Source: Actinomadura craniellae | Lineage (GTDB): Bacteria > Actinomycetota > Actinomycetes > Streptosporangiales > Streptosporangiaceae | Direction: 5' to 3' | Assembly: GCF_003289645.1 (NCBI RefSeq) | Contig: NZ_QLYX01000020.1 | Span: 1-64,000, forward strand | DNA: 64,000 nt | In this document: positions 19,132 to 27,133 of the stretch, piece after piece | Layout: each line of letters begins with the position of its first letter | How positions within the stretch are numbered: position 1 is the first letter of the stretch | Notes under the pieces: generated by a model | Told to the model about the DNA's origin: nothing | The model's input: the letters and a program-made list of their open reading frames with translations, nothing else | The model's database searches: none | Program-made: the position numbers and the translations under genes

Positions 19132-19752
19132 TCAGCAGGTGTTGAGCATCGAGGTGAGGGTGCTCTTCTCGGCGCTGTCCACGCTGAGGCCCCAGTACCA
19201 CTTCACCTGGATCCAGGCGCGGGCGTAGGTGCAGCGGAACGCGGCGCGCGGCGGCTGCCACTGGGCCGGGTCCTTGTCGCCCTTGGCCTGGTTGACGTTG
19301 TCGGTGACGGCCCAGAGCTCGGGTCCGCCCAGGTCGTTGGCGTAGCTCTGCCGCTTGGACGTCGTCCACGCGTAGGCGCCGGACGACCACGCCTCGGCCA
19401 GCGGCACCATGTGGTCGATGTCCACGTCGGACGCCGCGTACCAGGTGGCGCCGTCGTAGGGGGAGTACCAGGAGCCGGACGTCGCGGCGCAGCTGGAGTC
19501 GGTGACGACGCCGGACCCGTCCCGCTTGAGGACGGTCTCCCGGGTGTTGCACGCGCCCGAGACGGTGATCCAGTGCGGGAACAGGTCGCGGTTGTAGGAG
19601 GAGTGGTTGGACTCGGCCCGCACCGTCAGGGCAGCGAGGCGGGAGGCTGCGGTCGAGGCGGACGGGATGTTCGGCGGCGTCGCGAACGCCGGCTGGGCGA
19701 GGGCGAGGAGGAGGACCGTGGCGAGGGCGGCTGCGAGGGGCAGTCGTCGCAT
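19132..19752 (-). CDS. secreted HNH-type nuclease (DUF1524/GmrSD-like)
   Basis: 206 residues: a signal peptide of about 24 residues (MRRLPLAAALATVLLLALAQ, cleavage near FA/TP), then a compact domain with DIDHMVPLAEAW, the His-Asp core of the exported DUF1524 HNH fold, and TDNVNQAKGDKDP, which carries the metal-side Asn and Lys. Two cysteine pairs fit an extracellular protein. It would degrade DNA outside the cell. The ATG at 19752 has AGAAGGG upstream; a GTG 21 bases earlier is less likely. Confidence 0.88.
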   Translation of the reverse strand: MRRLPLAAALATVLLLALAQPAFATPPNIPSASTAASRLAALTVRAESNHSSYNRDLFPHWITVSGACNTRETVLKRDGSGVVTDSSCAATSGSWYSPYDGATWYAASDVDIDHMVPLAEAWSSGAYAWTTSKRQSYANDLGGPELWAVTDNVNQAKGDKDPAQWQPPRAAFRCTYARAWIQVKWYWGLSVDSAEKSTLTSMLNTC

Positions 19753-20050
19753 CGGCGGGGACCCTTCTGCCACCCGCCGCGGTCGGGGAGGGGGTCCCCG
19801 AGCGGACCGGGGAGGGCGGCAGACCGAACATCACCCCGCGCGATGTCCTGTGCAATAAATCCCGGTAAATCGCTGTAAACCGGCTCAAAATAACCGCGCA
19901 GATTTCGACCCCACGAGCAAGCTCACCCGGGCGCTGTGCCACGTCGCGCCCGTGCCCATCATGATCGTGGAGCTCCCGGCTGCCAGGACCGCACCCAGTG
20001 ATCAACCGGCCGTGGCGGGTTCCGGACGCCTTCGACCGGTGGCTCCGGCG

Positions 20051-20476
20051 TCAGCGCTCCGTTGCCCGGGCCCCCGTGCCCGCGGAGCCGAGCGCGTGTC
20101 CCGTCGTCGCATCGACGTGGTCGGGGATCTCGTCGTGGCGGTCGCCGACCGTCAGCGTCCCGGCGGGCTCGAAGAGGAGGATCGCCGCGCCGGTGGGGGC
20201 GTACGGCTTGTGCTCCGTGCCCTGGGGGACGGTGAAGACCGACCCCCGGGGAAGCCGGACCGTGCGCTCCCCGGCGGGTCCGCGCAAGGAGATGCACAGC
20301 TCACCGTCGAGTACCAGGAAGAACTCGTCGGTGTCGTCGTGGACGTGCCAGAGGTGTTCGCCCTCGACCTTGGCGATGCGCACGTCGTAGTCGTTGACGC
20401 GCGTGACGATGCGGGGGCTCCACAGGGCGTCGAAGGAGGCCAGGGCCTCGCCGAGGGCGATGGGTTCGTTGCTCAT
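20051..20476 (-). CDS. cupin-domain protein
   Basis: 141 residues forming one cupin barrel: motif 1 is HVHDDTDEFFLVLDGE with the metal-ligand His and Glu residues, and motif 2 is PRGSVFTVPQGTEHKP. Such single cupins may be small enzymes or sensors. The gene is transcribed divergently from the GlxA-type regulator next door, with only 52 bases between the start codons, so a shared control region is likely and the regulator may govern it. GAGGA precedes the ATG. Confidence 0.88.
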   Translation of the reverse strand: MSNEPIALGEALASFDALWSPRIVTRVNDYDVRIAKVEGEHLWHVHDDTDEFFLVLDGELCISLRGPAGERTVRLPRGSVFTVPQGTEHKPYAPTGAAILLFEPAGTLTVGDRHDEIPDHVDATTGHALGSAGTGARATER

Positions 20477-20528
20477 GAGCAGATCCTCGCCGGTTGAGCG
20501 TAACCAGCGTGAGTGCTAGGAATCGCAT

Positions 20529-21581
20529 ATGTCGCAAGATTCCTCACACGTTGCCGAGGGAGCGGGGCCGCACCGGGTCGTCGTGATCGTGGACGAGAAC
20601 TCCAATCCCTTCGAACTCGGCTGCGCGATCGAGATCTTCGGCCTGCGCAGGCCCGAGATCGGACGCGACCTCTACGACTTCCGCCTCTGCTCACCCGAGC
20701 CCCGCACGCTGATGCGGGACGGCTTCTTCACGCTCACGGGAGTGGCCGGCCTGGCGGCGGCCGACTCGGCACACACCTTGATCGTTCCCAACCGGCCCGA
20801 CGTCGACGTGCCCCGCCGCCTGGCCGTACTCGACGCCGTGCGGCGCGCGCACGCACGCGGTGCGCGCCTGGTCGGCTTCTGCAGCGGCGCCTTCACCCTG
20901 GCCGAAGCCGGGGTCCTCGACGGGCGCCGGGCCACCGCGCACTGGCAGTGGGCGGACGCCTTCCGGGCCCGCTTCCCCTCCGTCCACCTCGAAGAGAACG
21001 TGTTGTTCGTCGACGACGGCGACATCCTCACCGCCGCGGGGAGCGCGGCTGCCCTCGACCTCGGGCTGTACATCGTCCGCCGCGACCACGGCGCCGAGAT
21101 CGCCAACTCCGTGAGCCGGCGGCTGGTCTTCGCGGCGCACCGGGACGGCGGGCAGCGACAGTTCGTGGAACGCCCCGTGCCCGACCCGCCGGACGAGTCC
21201 CTGACGCCCGTCCTGGCCTGGGCCCAGGAGCGGCTGGACGCCCCGCTCACGGTGGCCGACCTCGCGGCACGCGCCTCGGTCAGCCCGGCGACCCTGCACC
21301 GCCGCTTCCGCGCCCAGCTGGGCACGACACCGCTGGCCTGGCTCACCCGGGAACGACTCACCCTGGCGTGCCGGCTGATCGAGCGGGGTGAACCGCACCT
21401 CGAAACGGTCGCGCGGCGCAGCGGGCTCGGCACCACCGCCAACCTGCGCGCGGTGATGCGCCGCGAGACCGGGCTCAGCCCGCAGGCGTACCGGCACCGC
21501 TTCGGTCCGGGGCCGGGCCAGGAAGCGGCATCGGAATGGCCGCGTCGACCTAGCGCGCCACGCGGTAGCGGAGGTAGATGA
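20529..21581 (+). CDS. GlxA-family transcriptional regulator (DJ-1/PfpI plus AraC HTH)
   Basis: 350 residues. The N-terminal DJ-1/PfpI amidase-like domain has the nucleophile elbow GFCSGAFTLAEAG with Cys118. The C-terminal AraC domain has two helix-turn-helix motifs (LTVADLAARASVSPATLHRRF and the ETVARRSGLGTTANLRAVM part, residues about 230-330). Members sense small molecules or arginine-type metabolites through the first domain. AGGAA precedes the ATG. The likely target is the divergent cupin gene. Its last 32 bases overlap the end of the convergent reductase gene. Confidence 0.92.
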   Translation: MSQDSSHVAEGAGPHRVVVIVDENSNPFELGCAIEIFGLRRPEIGRDLYDFRLCSPEPRTLMRDGFFTLTGVAGLAAADSAHTLIVPNRPDVDVPRRLAVLDAVRRAHARGARLVGFCSGAFTLAEAGVLDGRRATAHWQWADAFRARFPSVHLEENVLFVDDGDILTAAGSAAALDLGLYIVRRDHGAEIANSVSRRLVFAAHRDGGQRQFVERPVPDPPDESLTPVLAWAQERLDAPLTVADLAARASVSPATLHRRFRAQLGTTPLAWLTRERLTLACRLIERGEPHLETVARRSGLGTTANLRAVMRRETGLSPQAYRHRFGPGPGQEAASEWPRRPSAPRGSGGR

Positions 21582-22113
21582 CTTTTGAGCTGAAAATGCG
21601 GGTCTCGACGAGTTCGAGATCCACCCGGCTCTCGCGCCGGGGAAAGAACGGAATGCCGCCGCCGACCAGCACCGGGTGGACCCTGGCCCGGTACTCGTCG
21701 ATCAGACCCAGCGCGGACGCCTCGGCGGCGAGAGTCGCGCCGCCGATCGCGATGTCGCCCTCCCCCGGCTCGGCTCGCAACCGCTCGATCTCCTCAGCCA
21801 GGCCGCCGGAGGCCAGGCGGGCGTTGCCCTGCACCGCCGACAGCGTGGTGGAGAACACCACCTTGGGGAGCGGCTTCCAAAGCGCGGTCCACTCGAGCGT
21901 CGCGTCGTCCAGCGATGGATCCTGGTCGGCGGTCTCCCAGTACAGCATCGTCTCGTACAGCCGTCGTCCCATCAGGTGGGCGCCAACCTGCCGTATCTCG
22001 TCGGTGGCGAAGGCGAAGACCTCCTCGTCGGGCGTCGACCAGCCGAACCCGCCGTCCGGCCCGACGGTGTAGCCGTCAAGTGAGACTCCCATCGAATAGA
22101 TCACGCTGCGCAT
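21550..22113 (-). CDS. dihydrofolate reductase family protein (RibD C-terminal type)
   Basis: 187 residues beginning MRSVIYSMGVSLDGYTVGPD, the standard N-terminus of YwjB/RibD-C reductases. Further motifs are LMGRRLYETM, the NADPH-side loop IAIGGATLAAEA and the closing region HPVLVGGGIPFF. The physiological substrate of this small group is generally unknown. GGAGGG precedes the ATG at 22113; a longer frame to 22224 is not supported. Confidence 0.92.
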   Translation of the reverse strand: MRSVIYSMGVSLDGYTVGPDGGFGWSTPDEEVFAFATDEIRQVGAHLMGRRLYETMLYWETADQDPSLDDATLEWTALWKPLPKVVFSTTLSAVQGNARLASGGLAEEIERLRAEPGEGDIAIGGATLAAEASALGLIDEYRARVHPVLVGGGIPFFPRRESRVDLELVETRIFSSKVIYLRYRVAR

Positions 22114-22330
22114 CAGAAGCCCTCCTCGGTAACCGGTTCGACAATATGACCGCAGGACGCATCGCGGCTCACGAAATCCCCTGACCGAGCCGCCGCACGA
22201 GATCATTGCGTTACGGAACCTCACTGACCCATGCGAAAAAGGGCATTTTTACCTTGCCCCAACCCTTCCTCGCGCTCCAATCAAGTCTGAATACAATCCA
22301 GCGGAGGGGAGCACGTCCGGCCGCGTTCCG

Positions 22331-23173
22331 CTAGGGCTTCGCGCGGGCCAGGCCGATGGGGTTCGGGGTGGGCATGGCCGCCAGGCAGGCGTCCCCGATC
22401 GGGGTCAGGAGGGTGGTGACGCGCTCCAGTTCGGCCGGGTCGAGCGACGTCCAGGGGCGGGCGGCGGCGCGGTCGGTGGCGTCCTCGGCCTCCTGGAGGA
22501 GGGCCGTGCCGTCCGGGGTGGCCTTTCCCTCGGTGGTGATCAGGTCGCGGGCCTGGAGGCGGGCGTGCGCGGCGTCCCACTGCTCGTCCGTCCAGCCGCG
22601 GATGGGCTGGAGGAGCCGGCGGGAGGAGTCCAGGCCAGCGCGGAGGACGAGGGACTCGCAGCCGTCGATGCCGGCGGCGACCAGGGCGGCCACGTGGCCG
22701 TCGCCGCGGTGCTCGCGCAGGGTGGTGGCGGCCTGCCACAGGCGTTCGGCGGGGCGGTCCGGCGGGGGGACGGCCGCGTTGACGGCGCCGAGGGAGCGGC
22801 CGGCGATGTCCAGGTCGCGGGCCACGGATTCGAGGGCGTCGGCGGTCGCGGCCAGGTCGGTGCCCAGGTTGGCCGCCAGGCGCTCGATCGCGTTCGCCGC
22901 GCCCGCGGCCCGGACGCGCAGCACCTGCTCGGGGGTGATGAGATCCCACACCGCCGGCAGGGCGCGGGCGACGAACGCGGGGGCGAAGCCGAAGAAGGAC
23001 GCGACGACGACGGGGGCGTCCACCGCGCCGAAGGGGGCCGCCCGGCCGGCGAAGTAGCCGCGCCAGAAGCCGCGGAGTCCCGCGTCCGTATAGGCCTGCA
23101 GGCCCTCAGGAGAGAAGTAGGTCATCGCGTGGATCGGCTCGAACAACATCCACATCCTGCGTGCCGAGTGCAA
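22331..23173 (-). CDS. SCO6745 family protein (helical, unknown function)
   Basis: 280 residues, almost wholly helical. It contains ARRMWMLFEPIHAMTYFSPE, LRGFWRGYFAGRAAPFG and, near the end, LERVTTLLTPI, which match the actinobacterial SCO6745 family. I chose a TTG start at 23173: AAAGGAGGGCG lies 5 bases before it, whereas the first in-frame ATG is 24 bases from that site and would remove part of the conserved N-terminus. The next gene is divergent, 123 bases away. No function is established to my knowledge. Confidence 0.84.
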   Translation of the reverse strand: MHSARRMWMLFEPIHAMTYFSPEGLQAYTDAGLRGFWRGYFAGRAAPFGAVDAPVVVASFFGFAPAFVARALPAVWDLITPEQVLRVRAAGAANAIERLAANLGTDLAATADALESVARDLDIAGRSLGAVNAAVPPPDRPAERLWQAATTLREHRGDGHVAALVAAGIDGCESLVLRAGLDSSRRLLQPIRGWTDEQWDAAHARLQARDLITTEGKATPDGTALLQEAEDATDRAAARPWTSLDPAELERVTTLLTPIGDACLAAMPTPNPIGLARAKP

Positions 23174-23296
23174 TTCGCCCTCCTTTGTCCGCCCTGGCAG
23201 GATGCACGATCTGGTAGGCGAAGGGAACACCGGGGCCCCGGCACTCCGGGCGGGGTGATGCCATCGCACCGACCTGAACCCGCCGGGAGAGGCGTT

Positions 23297-23983
23297 GTGG
23301 GTTTCCATCTGGACGGGCTCTTCACGATCGACGGCGCCGTGCTGACCCTGTACGACAGGGTGGTGCCCGGCGCGGCCCGGCTGGCGGTGCGCGCCCGGGG
23401 GCAGGGCCTGCCGCCGGGCTGGGTCCTGCCCTGGCCGGACATGATCCAGTGGCTCGGTGACGGGACCGTCCAGGAGGTCCCGGTCTGGTTCGCGGCGGAG
23501 CGCGCGGACGAGTGGCGGGCCGCCTGCGGGGCGCCGGGCGACCCGGCCTTCGAGGACGTGTTCCACGACGACACCGTCCGGCTGGCCTCGCTGCTCAGCC
23601 TGGCGACGCCGGCGGGCGTGGTGATCGTGGACGACCACACCTTCGGGGGCGTGCTCGATCGGGAGTTCGCCGCGGCCTTCGTGCGCGGGCGGCTGGTCGC
23701 GGCGAGCGGGATCGACCACTTCGGCAAGCGCGCGTACTCGCTGGACAGGGGCCGGTTCGAGATCGTGGAGTCCCGGTCCGTCGACCCGGTGGCGAGCTGC
23801 GCGGCGGTGCTCGACCAGGCCTTCAGTGGCGCTTTCCTGTTCGACGGCTACCTGCCGCGCAGCCCGTACGGGACGCTGGAGGGGCGGCCGGCCGAACCGG
23901 ATGCGGGCGCGCACCACCCGCTGCGCGTCCCCAACCGGCTCCGGGACGGGTGGGTGCGGTTCTTCCCCGTCCTGGCCCGGTGA
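23297..23983 (+). CDS. hypothetical protein
   Basis: 228 residues from a GTG with GGGAGAGG upstream. It has no signal peptide and no membrane helix. It has a regular alpha/beta character, with blocks such as LPPGWVLPWPDMIQWLGDG, VVIVDDHTFGG and LVAASGIDHFGKRAYSLDRG. Two Asp-rich patches (VDDHTFGG, FHDDTVRL) could bind metal, but no known motif is complete. I do not recognise the family. It is divergent from the SCO6745 gene. Confidence 0.8.
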   Translation: MGFHLDGLFTIDGAVLTLYDRVVPGAARLAVRARGQGLPPGWVLPWPDMIQWLGDGTVQEVPVWFAAERADEWRAACGAPGDPAFEDVFHDDTVRLASLLSLATPAGVVIVDDHTFGGVLDREFAAAFVRGRLVAASGIDHFGKRAYSLDRGRFEIVESRSVDPVASCAAVLDQAFSGAFLFDGYLPRSPYGTLEGRPAEPDAGAHHPLRVPNRLRDGWVRFFPVLAR

Positions 23984-24669
23984 GGACACCGCGGTAGGGC
24001 GGGTGGCGCTGCGGCAGTCCGGGGTGCACGTGGATGCCGTTCCCGAGGCCATCCGCGCAAGCAAGAACGTTACGCGGGGCCACCTGTCCGAGATGGTGCT
24101 CCCGGACCCCGTCCACGCAAGCGGGAACGAACGCTACGCGGGGACGACGTCGTCCGCCCCGCGCCGTGCCGCGATGGCCCTGGGATCGTCCGCGCGAGAA
24201 CGCCTACGGGGCGATGTCACTCGGTTGAGCGGGGAGCATCCGAGCCTGGCCGATGCGGTCGCCGCGTGTCCACGGCCTCACCTGGTGAAAACCATGAGCC
24301 GCGAGCACCGCAGCGGGCACCGGCAGGGTGGCAACGGCTTAACCGAGTAGGCGTTGCCCTAGGGGAACCACCCTGCTACTGGGGCCGTTCACACGAGCAA
24401 AGGTGCCGACGGCGTACATCCCCGCGGGCATCCGGGAGGCACGGCCCACCACGTGAAAATATCCCAAGCCCCCGCTGGCCATCGGCGTGGTCGTTGACGG
24501 TCAGGGCATCTCCACAGGGTGGGCCCGGGCCGCGATGCCGAGGGCTTCAGCCGAAGACGGTGGCCAGGCTCCTGGCGGGCATCGGCGTTCCGCCCTCGCG
24601 GGCTGTCAGCACGCCCTCTCCGAACCATATAAAGATGATCTTTCTGGGTGGCCGAGCCAAACCTCGCCG
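23984..24669. other. long intergenic region upstream of the HNH gene
   Basis: Nearly 700 bases without a convincing gene on either strand. It holds three degenerate direct repeats at 24041-24212 (annotated) and then mixed sequence with a few AT-rich spots, for example AACCATATAAAGATGATC near 24618. It may be a decayed gene or old mobile DNA; no protein similarity was recognised in any frame. Confidence 0.5.
24041..24212. repeat. three degenerate direct repeats, about 60-75 bp apart
   Basis: Units share TCCgCGCAAGCnnGAACG followed by TACGCGGGG: at 24041-24080, 24101-24144 and, shortened, 24178-24212. The first two are offset by exactly 60 bases through the TCC(G/A)CGCAAGC core. Between the units the sequence is unique. 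The units differ at several positions and contain small insertions. Confidence 0.5.
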
Positions 24670-24698
24670 TTGACCCTGCGTGAAGGTTCGATTACTAT
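24670..24698 (+). promoter_or_regulatory. sigma-A-type promoter of the HNH gene
   Basis: TTGACC at 24670-24675 and TACTAT at 24693-24698 are separated by exactly 17 bases, a near-consensus housekeeping promoter. The expected transcription start falls inside the LexA-type box immediately downstream. Confidence 0.72.
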
Positions 24699-24714
24699 TC
24701 GAACTGGAGTTCGA
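24699..24714. promoter_or_regulatory. SOS (LexA) box
   Basis: TCGAACtggaGTTCGA matches the actinobacterial LexA consensus TCGAAC-N4-GTTCGA at every defined position. It abuts the -10 element and covers the expected start of transcription, a classic repressor position, and ends 17 bases before the ATG. Confidence 0.85.
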
Positions 24715-24731
24715 ATTTTGGGGGTGGGTCC

Positions 24732-26129
24732 ATGCTGTCGGAGGCTGTTCCGGAGGGGGGCACCCGCCTGCCCGAGGGGCTGGAGGAGATGCCGCCGGGG
24801 CCCGAGCTGGCGGCCGTGCTGGCCGGGATCGACCGGTCACGGTTGTCGGGGTACGACACGGTGACGGTGCTGCGGGCCCGGGCCCGGCAGATCGCGTACG
24901 ACCAGGCCGAACTGTGCGCCGACATGGTCGCGGTCGCCGACCGGGTACGGGACGAGACCGCGAACATGTCCACGGTGTGGGACAGCGACATCCCCAAGCT
25001 CGCCACCGCCGAGATCGCCGCCGCCCTGGCGCTGACGAGGCGGGCCGCGGGCAACGCGCTGGAGGACGCCTGGCTGCTGACCGGGCGCCTGCCGGCGGTC
25101 TGGCGGGCGCTGCGCGAAGGGGCGATCGACCTGCCCCGGGCGAGGGTCTTCGTGGCCGAGACCCGGGCGCTGACCATGCCCCTCGCCCGGGGCGTCGCCG
25201 ACCGGCTGCTCTCCCGGGCTCCCGAGCTGACCACGGGGCAACTGGCCCACCGCCTGCGCCGGCTGGTGCTGGAGGCCGACCCCGGGGCCGCCCGCGCGAA
25301 CTACGAACTCGGGGTGGCCGAGCGGCGGGTCATCCACGCCACCAACCCCGACGGCACCGCCTACCTGGCCGGGCACGCGCTGCCCGTCGCGTCGGCGGCC
25401 GCCGCGTACGAGCGGGTGGACGCGATGGCCCGGGCGGCCAAGCGGGCGGGAGACGACCGGTCGATGGACCAGATCCGCGCCGACGTCCTCCTCGGCCTGC
25501 TGAACGGGTCCTGGGACGGCCCCGCGCCGGTGCACCGGCGCGGGGTGGTGGAATTGACCGTCGATCTGCCCACCCTGCTCGGCCTGGCCGAGAACCCGGC
25601 CGAGTTGGACGGGTGGGGGCCGGTCATCGGCGACATCGCCCGACAGGTCGTCCGCCGGGAGGCCGGGGCCGGCGACACGATCTGGCGGTACTCGGTCACC
25701 GAGCCGGTCACCGGGCGGCTGCTGTACCACGGGCGCACGCTCCGCCCGAGCCTTCCCGAGCCGTCCGGCGCCGATCGGCGCGATCCGCGCCGCTTCCTCA
25801 CCCCGAGCGACCGCGCCCACGTCATCGCCCGCGACCGCACCTGCCGCGGGCCCGGTTGCCGGGTACCGGCCCGCCGGGCCGAGATCGACCACATCATCCC
25901 GCATGCCCAGGGTGGGCCCAGCACGCCGTCCAACGCCGATGCCAAGTGCACCCGATGCCATGATCTGAAGGACGGCGGGTGGCGGACCAGCCGCGATCCG
26001 CGAGGGAACACCCTCTGGGTGAGCCCGCTGGGCCGCACCTATCGCAAACCGCCCGAGGCCATCACCCGGCCCATCGATCTCTCCCCGGCTGAACAGCGGC
26101 TTGCCGACCAGGCTGATCGGCCCCCTTGA
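24732..26129 (+). CDS. DUF222 / 13E12-repeat HNH endonuclease
   Basis: 465 residues. The long helical DUF222 region (about residues 20-330) contains ATAEIAAALALTRRAAGN and the LPARARVF-like block. The C-terminal HNH domain has RDRTCRGPGCRVPARRAEIDH split across its Cys pair and the H-N-H residues (EIDHIIP, SNADAKCTRCHDLKD). In mycobacteria several 13E12 genes belong to the LexA regulon, and this gene has a perfect LexA box over its promoter. It is probably induced by DNA damage. Its biological role is unsettled: selfish nuclease, mobile-intron-like element or repair factor. Confidence 0.93.
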   Translation: MLSEAVPEGGTRLPEGLEEMPPGPELAAVLAGIDRSRLSGYDTVTVLRARARQIAYDQAELCADMVAVADRVRDETANMSTVWDSDIPKLATAEIAAALALTRRAAGNALEDAWLLTGRLPAVWRALREGAIDLPRARVFVAETRALTMPLARGVADRLLSRAPELTTGQLAHRLRRLVLEADPGAARANYELGVAERRVIHATNPDGTAYLAGHALPVASAAAAYERVDAMARAAKRAGDDRSMDQIRADVLLGLLNGSWDGPAPVHRRGVVELTVDLPTLLGLAENPAELDGWGPVIGDIARQVVRREAGAGDTIWRYSVTEPVTGRLLYHGRTLRPSLPEPSGADRRDPRRFLTPSDRAHVIARDRTCRGPGCRVPARRAEIDHIIPHAQGGPSTPSNADAKCTRCHDLKDGGWRTSRDPRGNTLWVSPLGRTYRKPPEAITRPIDLSPAEQRLADQADRPP

Positions 26130-26163
26130 TCCACCGGCCGGTGGATGATGCCGGCTCCTCCCA

Positions 26164-26250
26164 CCTTGGTGAATTCCTACCTTTGGCGAATTCCTCCCCT
26201 TGGTGGATCCTTCCTGCCTAGGTGGATCCTCCCTGCCTGGTGAAGGCGTC
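26164..26250. repeat. degenerate tandem repeat, 16-19 bp unit
   Basis: Five diverged units begin near 26164, 26180, 26198, 26217 and 26236, each of the form CCTTGGTGgATcCTnCC. The array lies between the HNH gene and an acetyltransferase gene. Confidence 0.6.
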
Positions 26251-26297
26251 TGTTCTTCCGGTCTGATGAAGGCACCGGGGCACGGCTCGGTGGAATA

Positions 26298-26329
26298 CAC
26301 CTAGGTGGAAGGACACCTCAGTGGAAGGA
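26298..26329. repeat. 16-bp direct repeat before acetyltransferase start
   Basis: CACCTAGGTGGAAGGA at 26298-26313 and CACCTCAGTGGAAGGA at 26314-26329 are head to tail with two mismatches. The second copy supplies the GGAAGGA that may serve as ribosome binding site for the gene at 26340. Confidence 0.6.
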
Positions 26330-26339
26330 CACTGGGAGC

Positions 26340-26930
26340 ATGTTCCGGACCCCTCGGCTGTTGCTGCGCCGCTGGCACGACTCCGACCGCGCGCCGTTCG
26401 CGGCGATGAACGCCGATCCGGAGGTGATGAAGCACTTCCCGGCCCCGTTGACGCGCGACGAGAGCAACGCCTTGATCGAGCGGATCGAGGCGGACATCGA
26501 GACGCGCGGGTTCGGCCTCTACGCGCTGGAAATGGCGGGCACCGGGGAGTTCATCGGGTTCACGGGCTTGTCGGTCCCGAGATTCCAGGCGCACTTCACC
26601 CCGGCGGTCGAGATCGGCTGGCGGCTCTCCCGGGCCGCCTGGGGCCGGGGTTACGCCACCGAGGCGGCTCGCGCCGCGCTGGAGATCGGGTTCACCCGAC
26701 TGGGACTGGACGAGATCGTCTCCTTCACCACCCCCGCGAACGTCCGCTCCCAGGCCGTGATGCGTCGCATCCACATGGCGCGCGACGAATCCGGCGACTT
26801 CGACCACCCGCAGGTGCCCGTGGACAGCCCGCTGCGCCGGCACGTCCTGTGGCGGATCACCGCCGGTCGGTGGCGGGCCCTGGCCGATCACCAAACCATC
26901 GTCGAGCCCGAGACGCCGACTGGCCGATGA
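26340..26930 (+). CDS. GNAT N-acetyltransferase, RimJ/RimL type
   Basis: 196 residues starting MFRTPRLLLRRWHDSDRAPF, the typical N-terminus of the RimJ/RimL group. The acetyl-CoA binding motif A is IGWRLSRAAWGRGYATEAAR, followed by the beta-bulge region LDEIVSFTTPANVRSQAVM and RRIHM. It would acetylate a protein N-terminus or a small amine. The last 30 residues are an extension without recognised features. Confidence 0.92.
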   Translation: MFRTPRLLLRRWHDSDRAPFAAMNADPEVMKHFPAPLTRDESNALIERIEADIETRGFGLYALEMAGTGEFIGFTGLSVPRFQAHFTPAVEIGWRLSRAAWGRGYATEAARAALEIGFTRLGLDEIVSFTTPANVRSQAVMRRIHMARDESGDFDHPQVPVDSPLRRHVLWRITAGRWRALADHQTIVEPETPTGR

Positions 26931-26965
26931 TGCGACCCGACCGGCTGGGTACATGCCATACCCGT

Positions 26966-27133
26966 CAGGAAACCGTACTTCCCAGAAAACCTTGCTCCTC
27001 AGAAAGGCTCCTCAGAAAGCCGTGCCCGGCCGAAGACCGTGCCCAGCCGAAAGCCGTGCACATTAGGAAACCGCGTCCTCCAGAAACCGTGCTCCTCAGA
27101 AAGCCACGCTCAGCAGAAAGCCACGCCGTCAGG
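26966..27133. repeat. minisatellite-like tandem array, about 17-bp unit, ten copies
   Basis: Units of consensus CAGAAAGCCGTGCTCCT start at 26966, 26983, 27000, 27013, 27031, 27048, 27064, 27081, 27097, 27114 and a partial one at 27130. Most periods are 16-18 bases and one is 13. The array fills the space between two convergent genes and runs over the stop codon of the deaminase gene. Confidence 0.8.

Noticed and set aside
17638-19878. 746-residue plus-strand open frame across the hydrolase, DUF4240 and nuclease genes
   Set aside because: It is antisense to three genes with clear motifs and crosses their boundaries; only a by-product of high GC.
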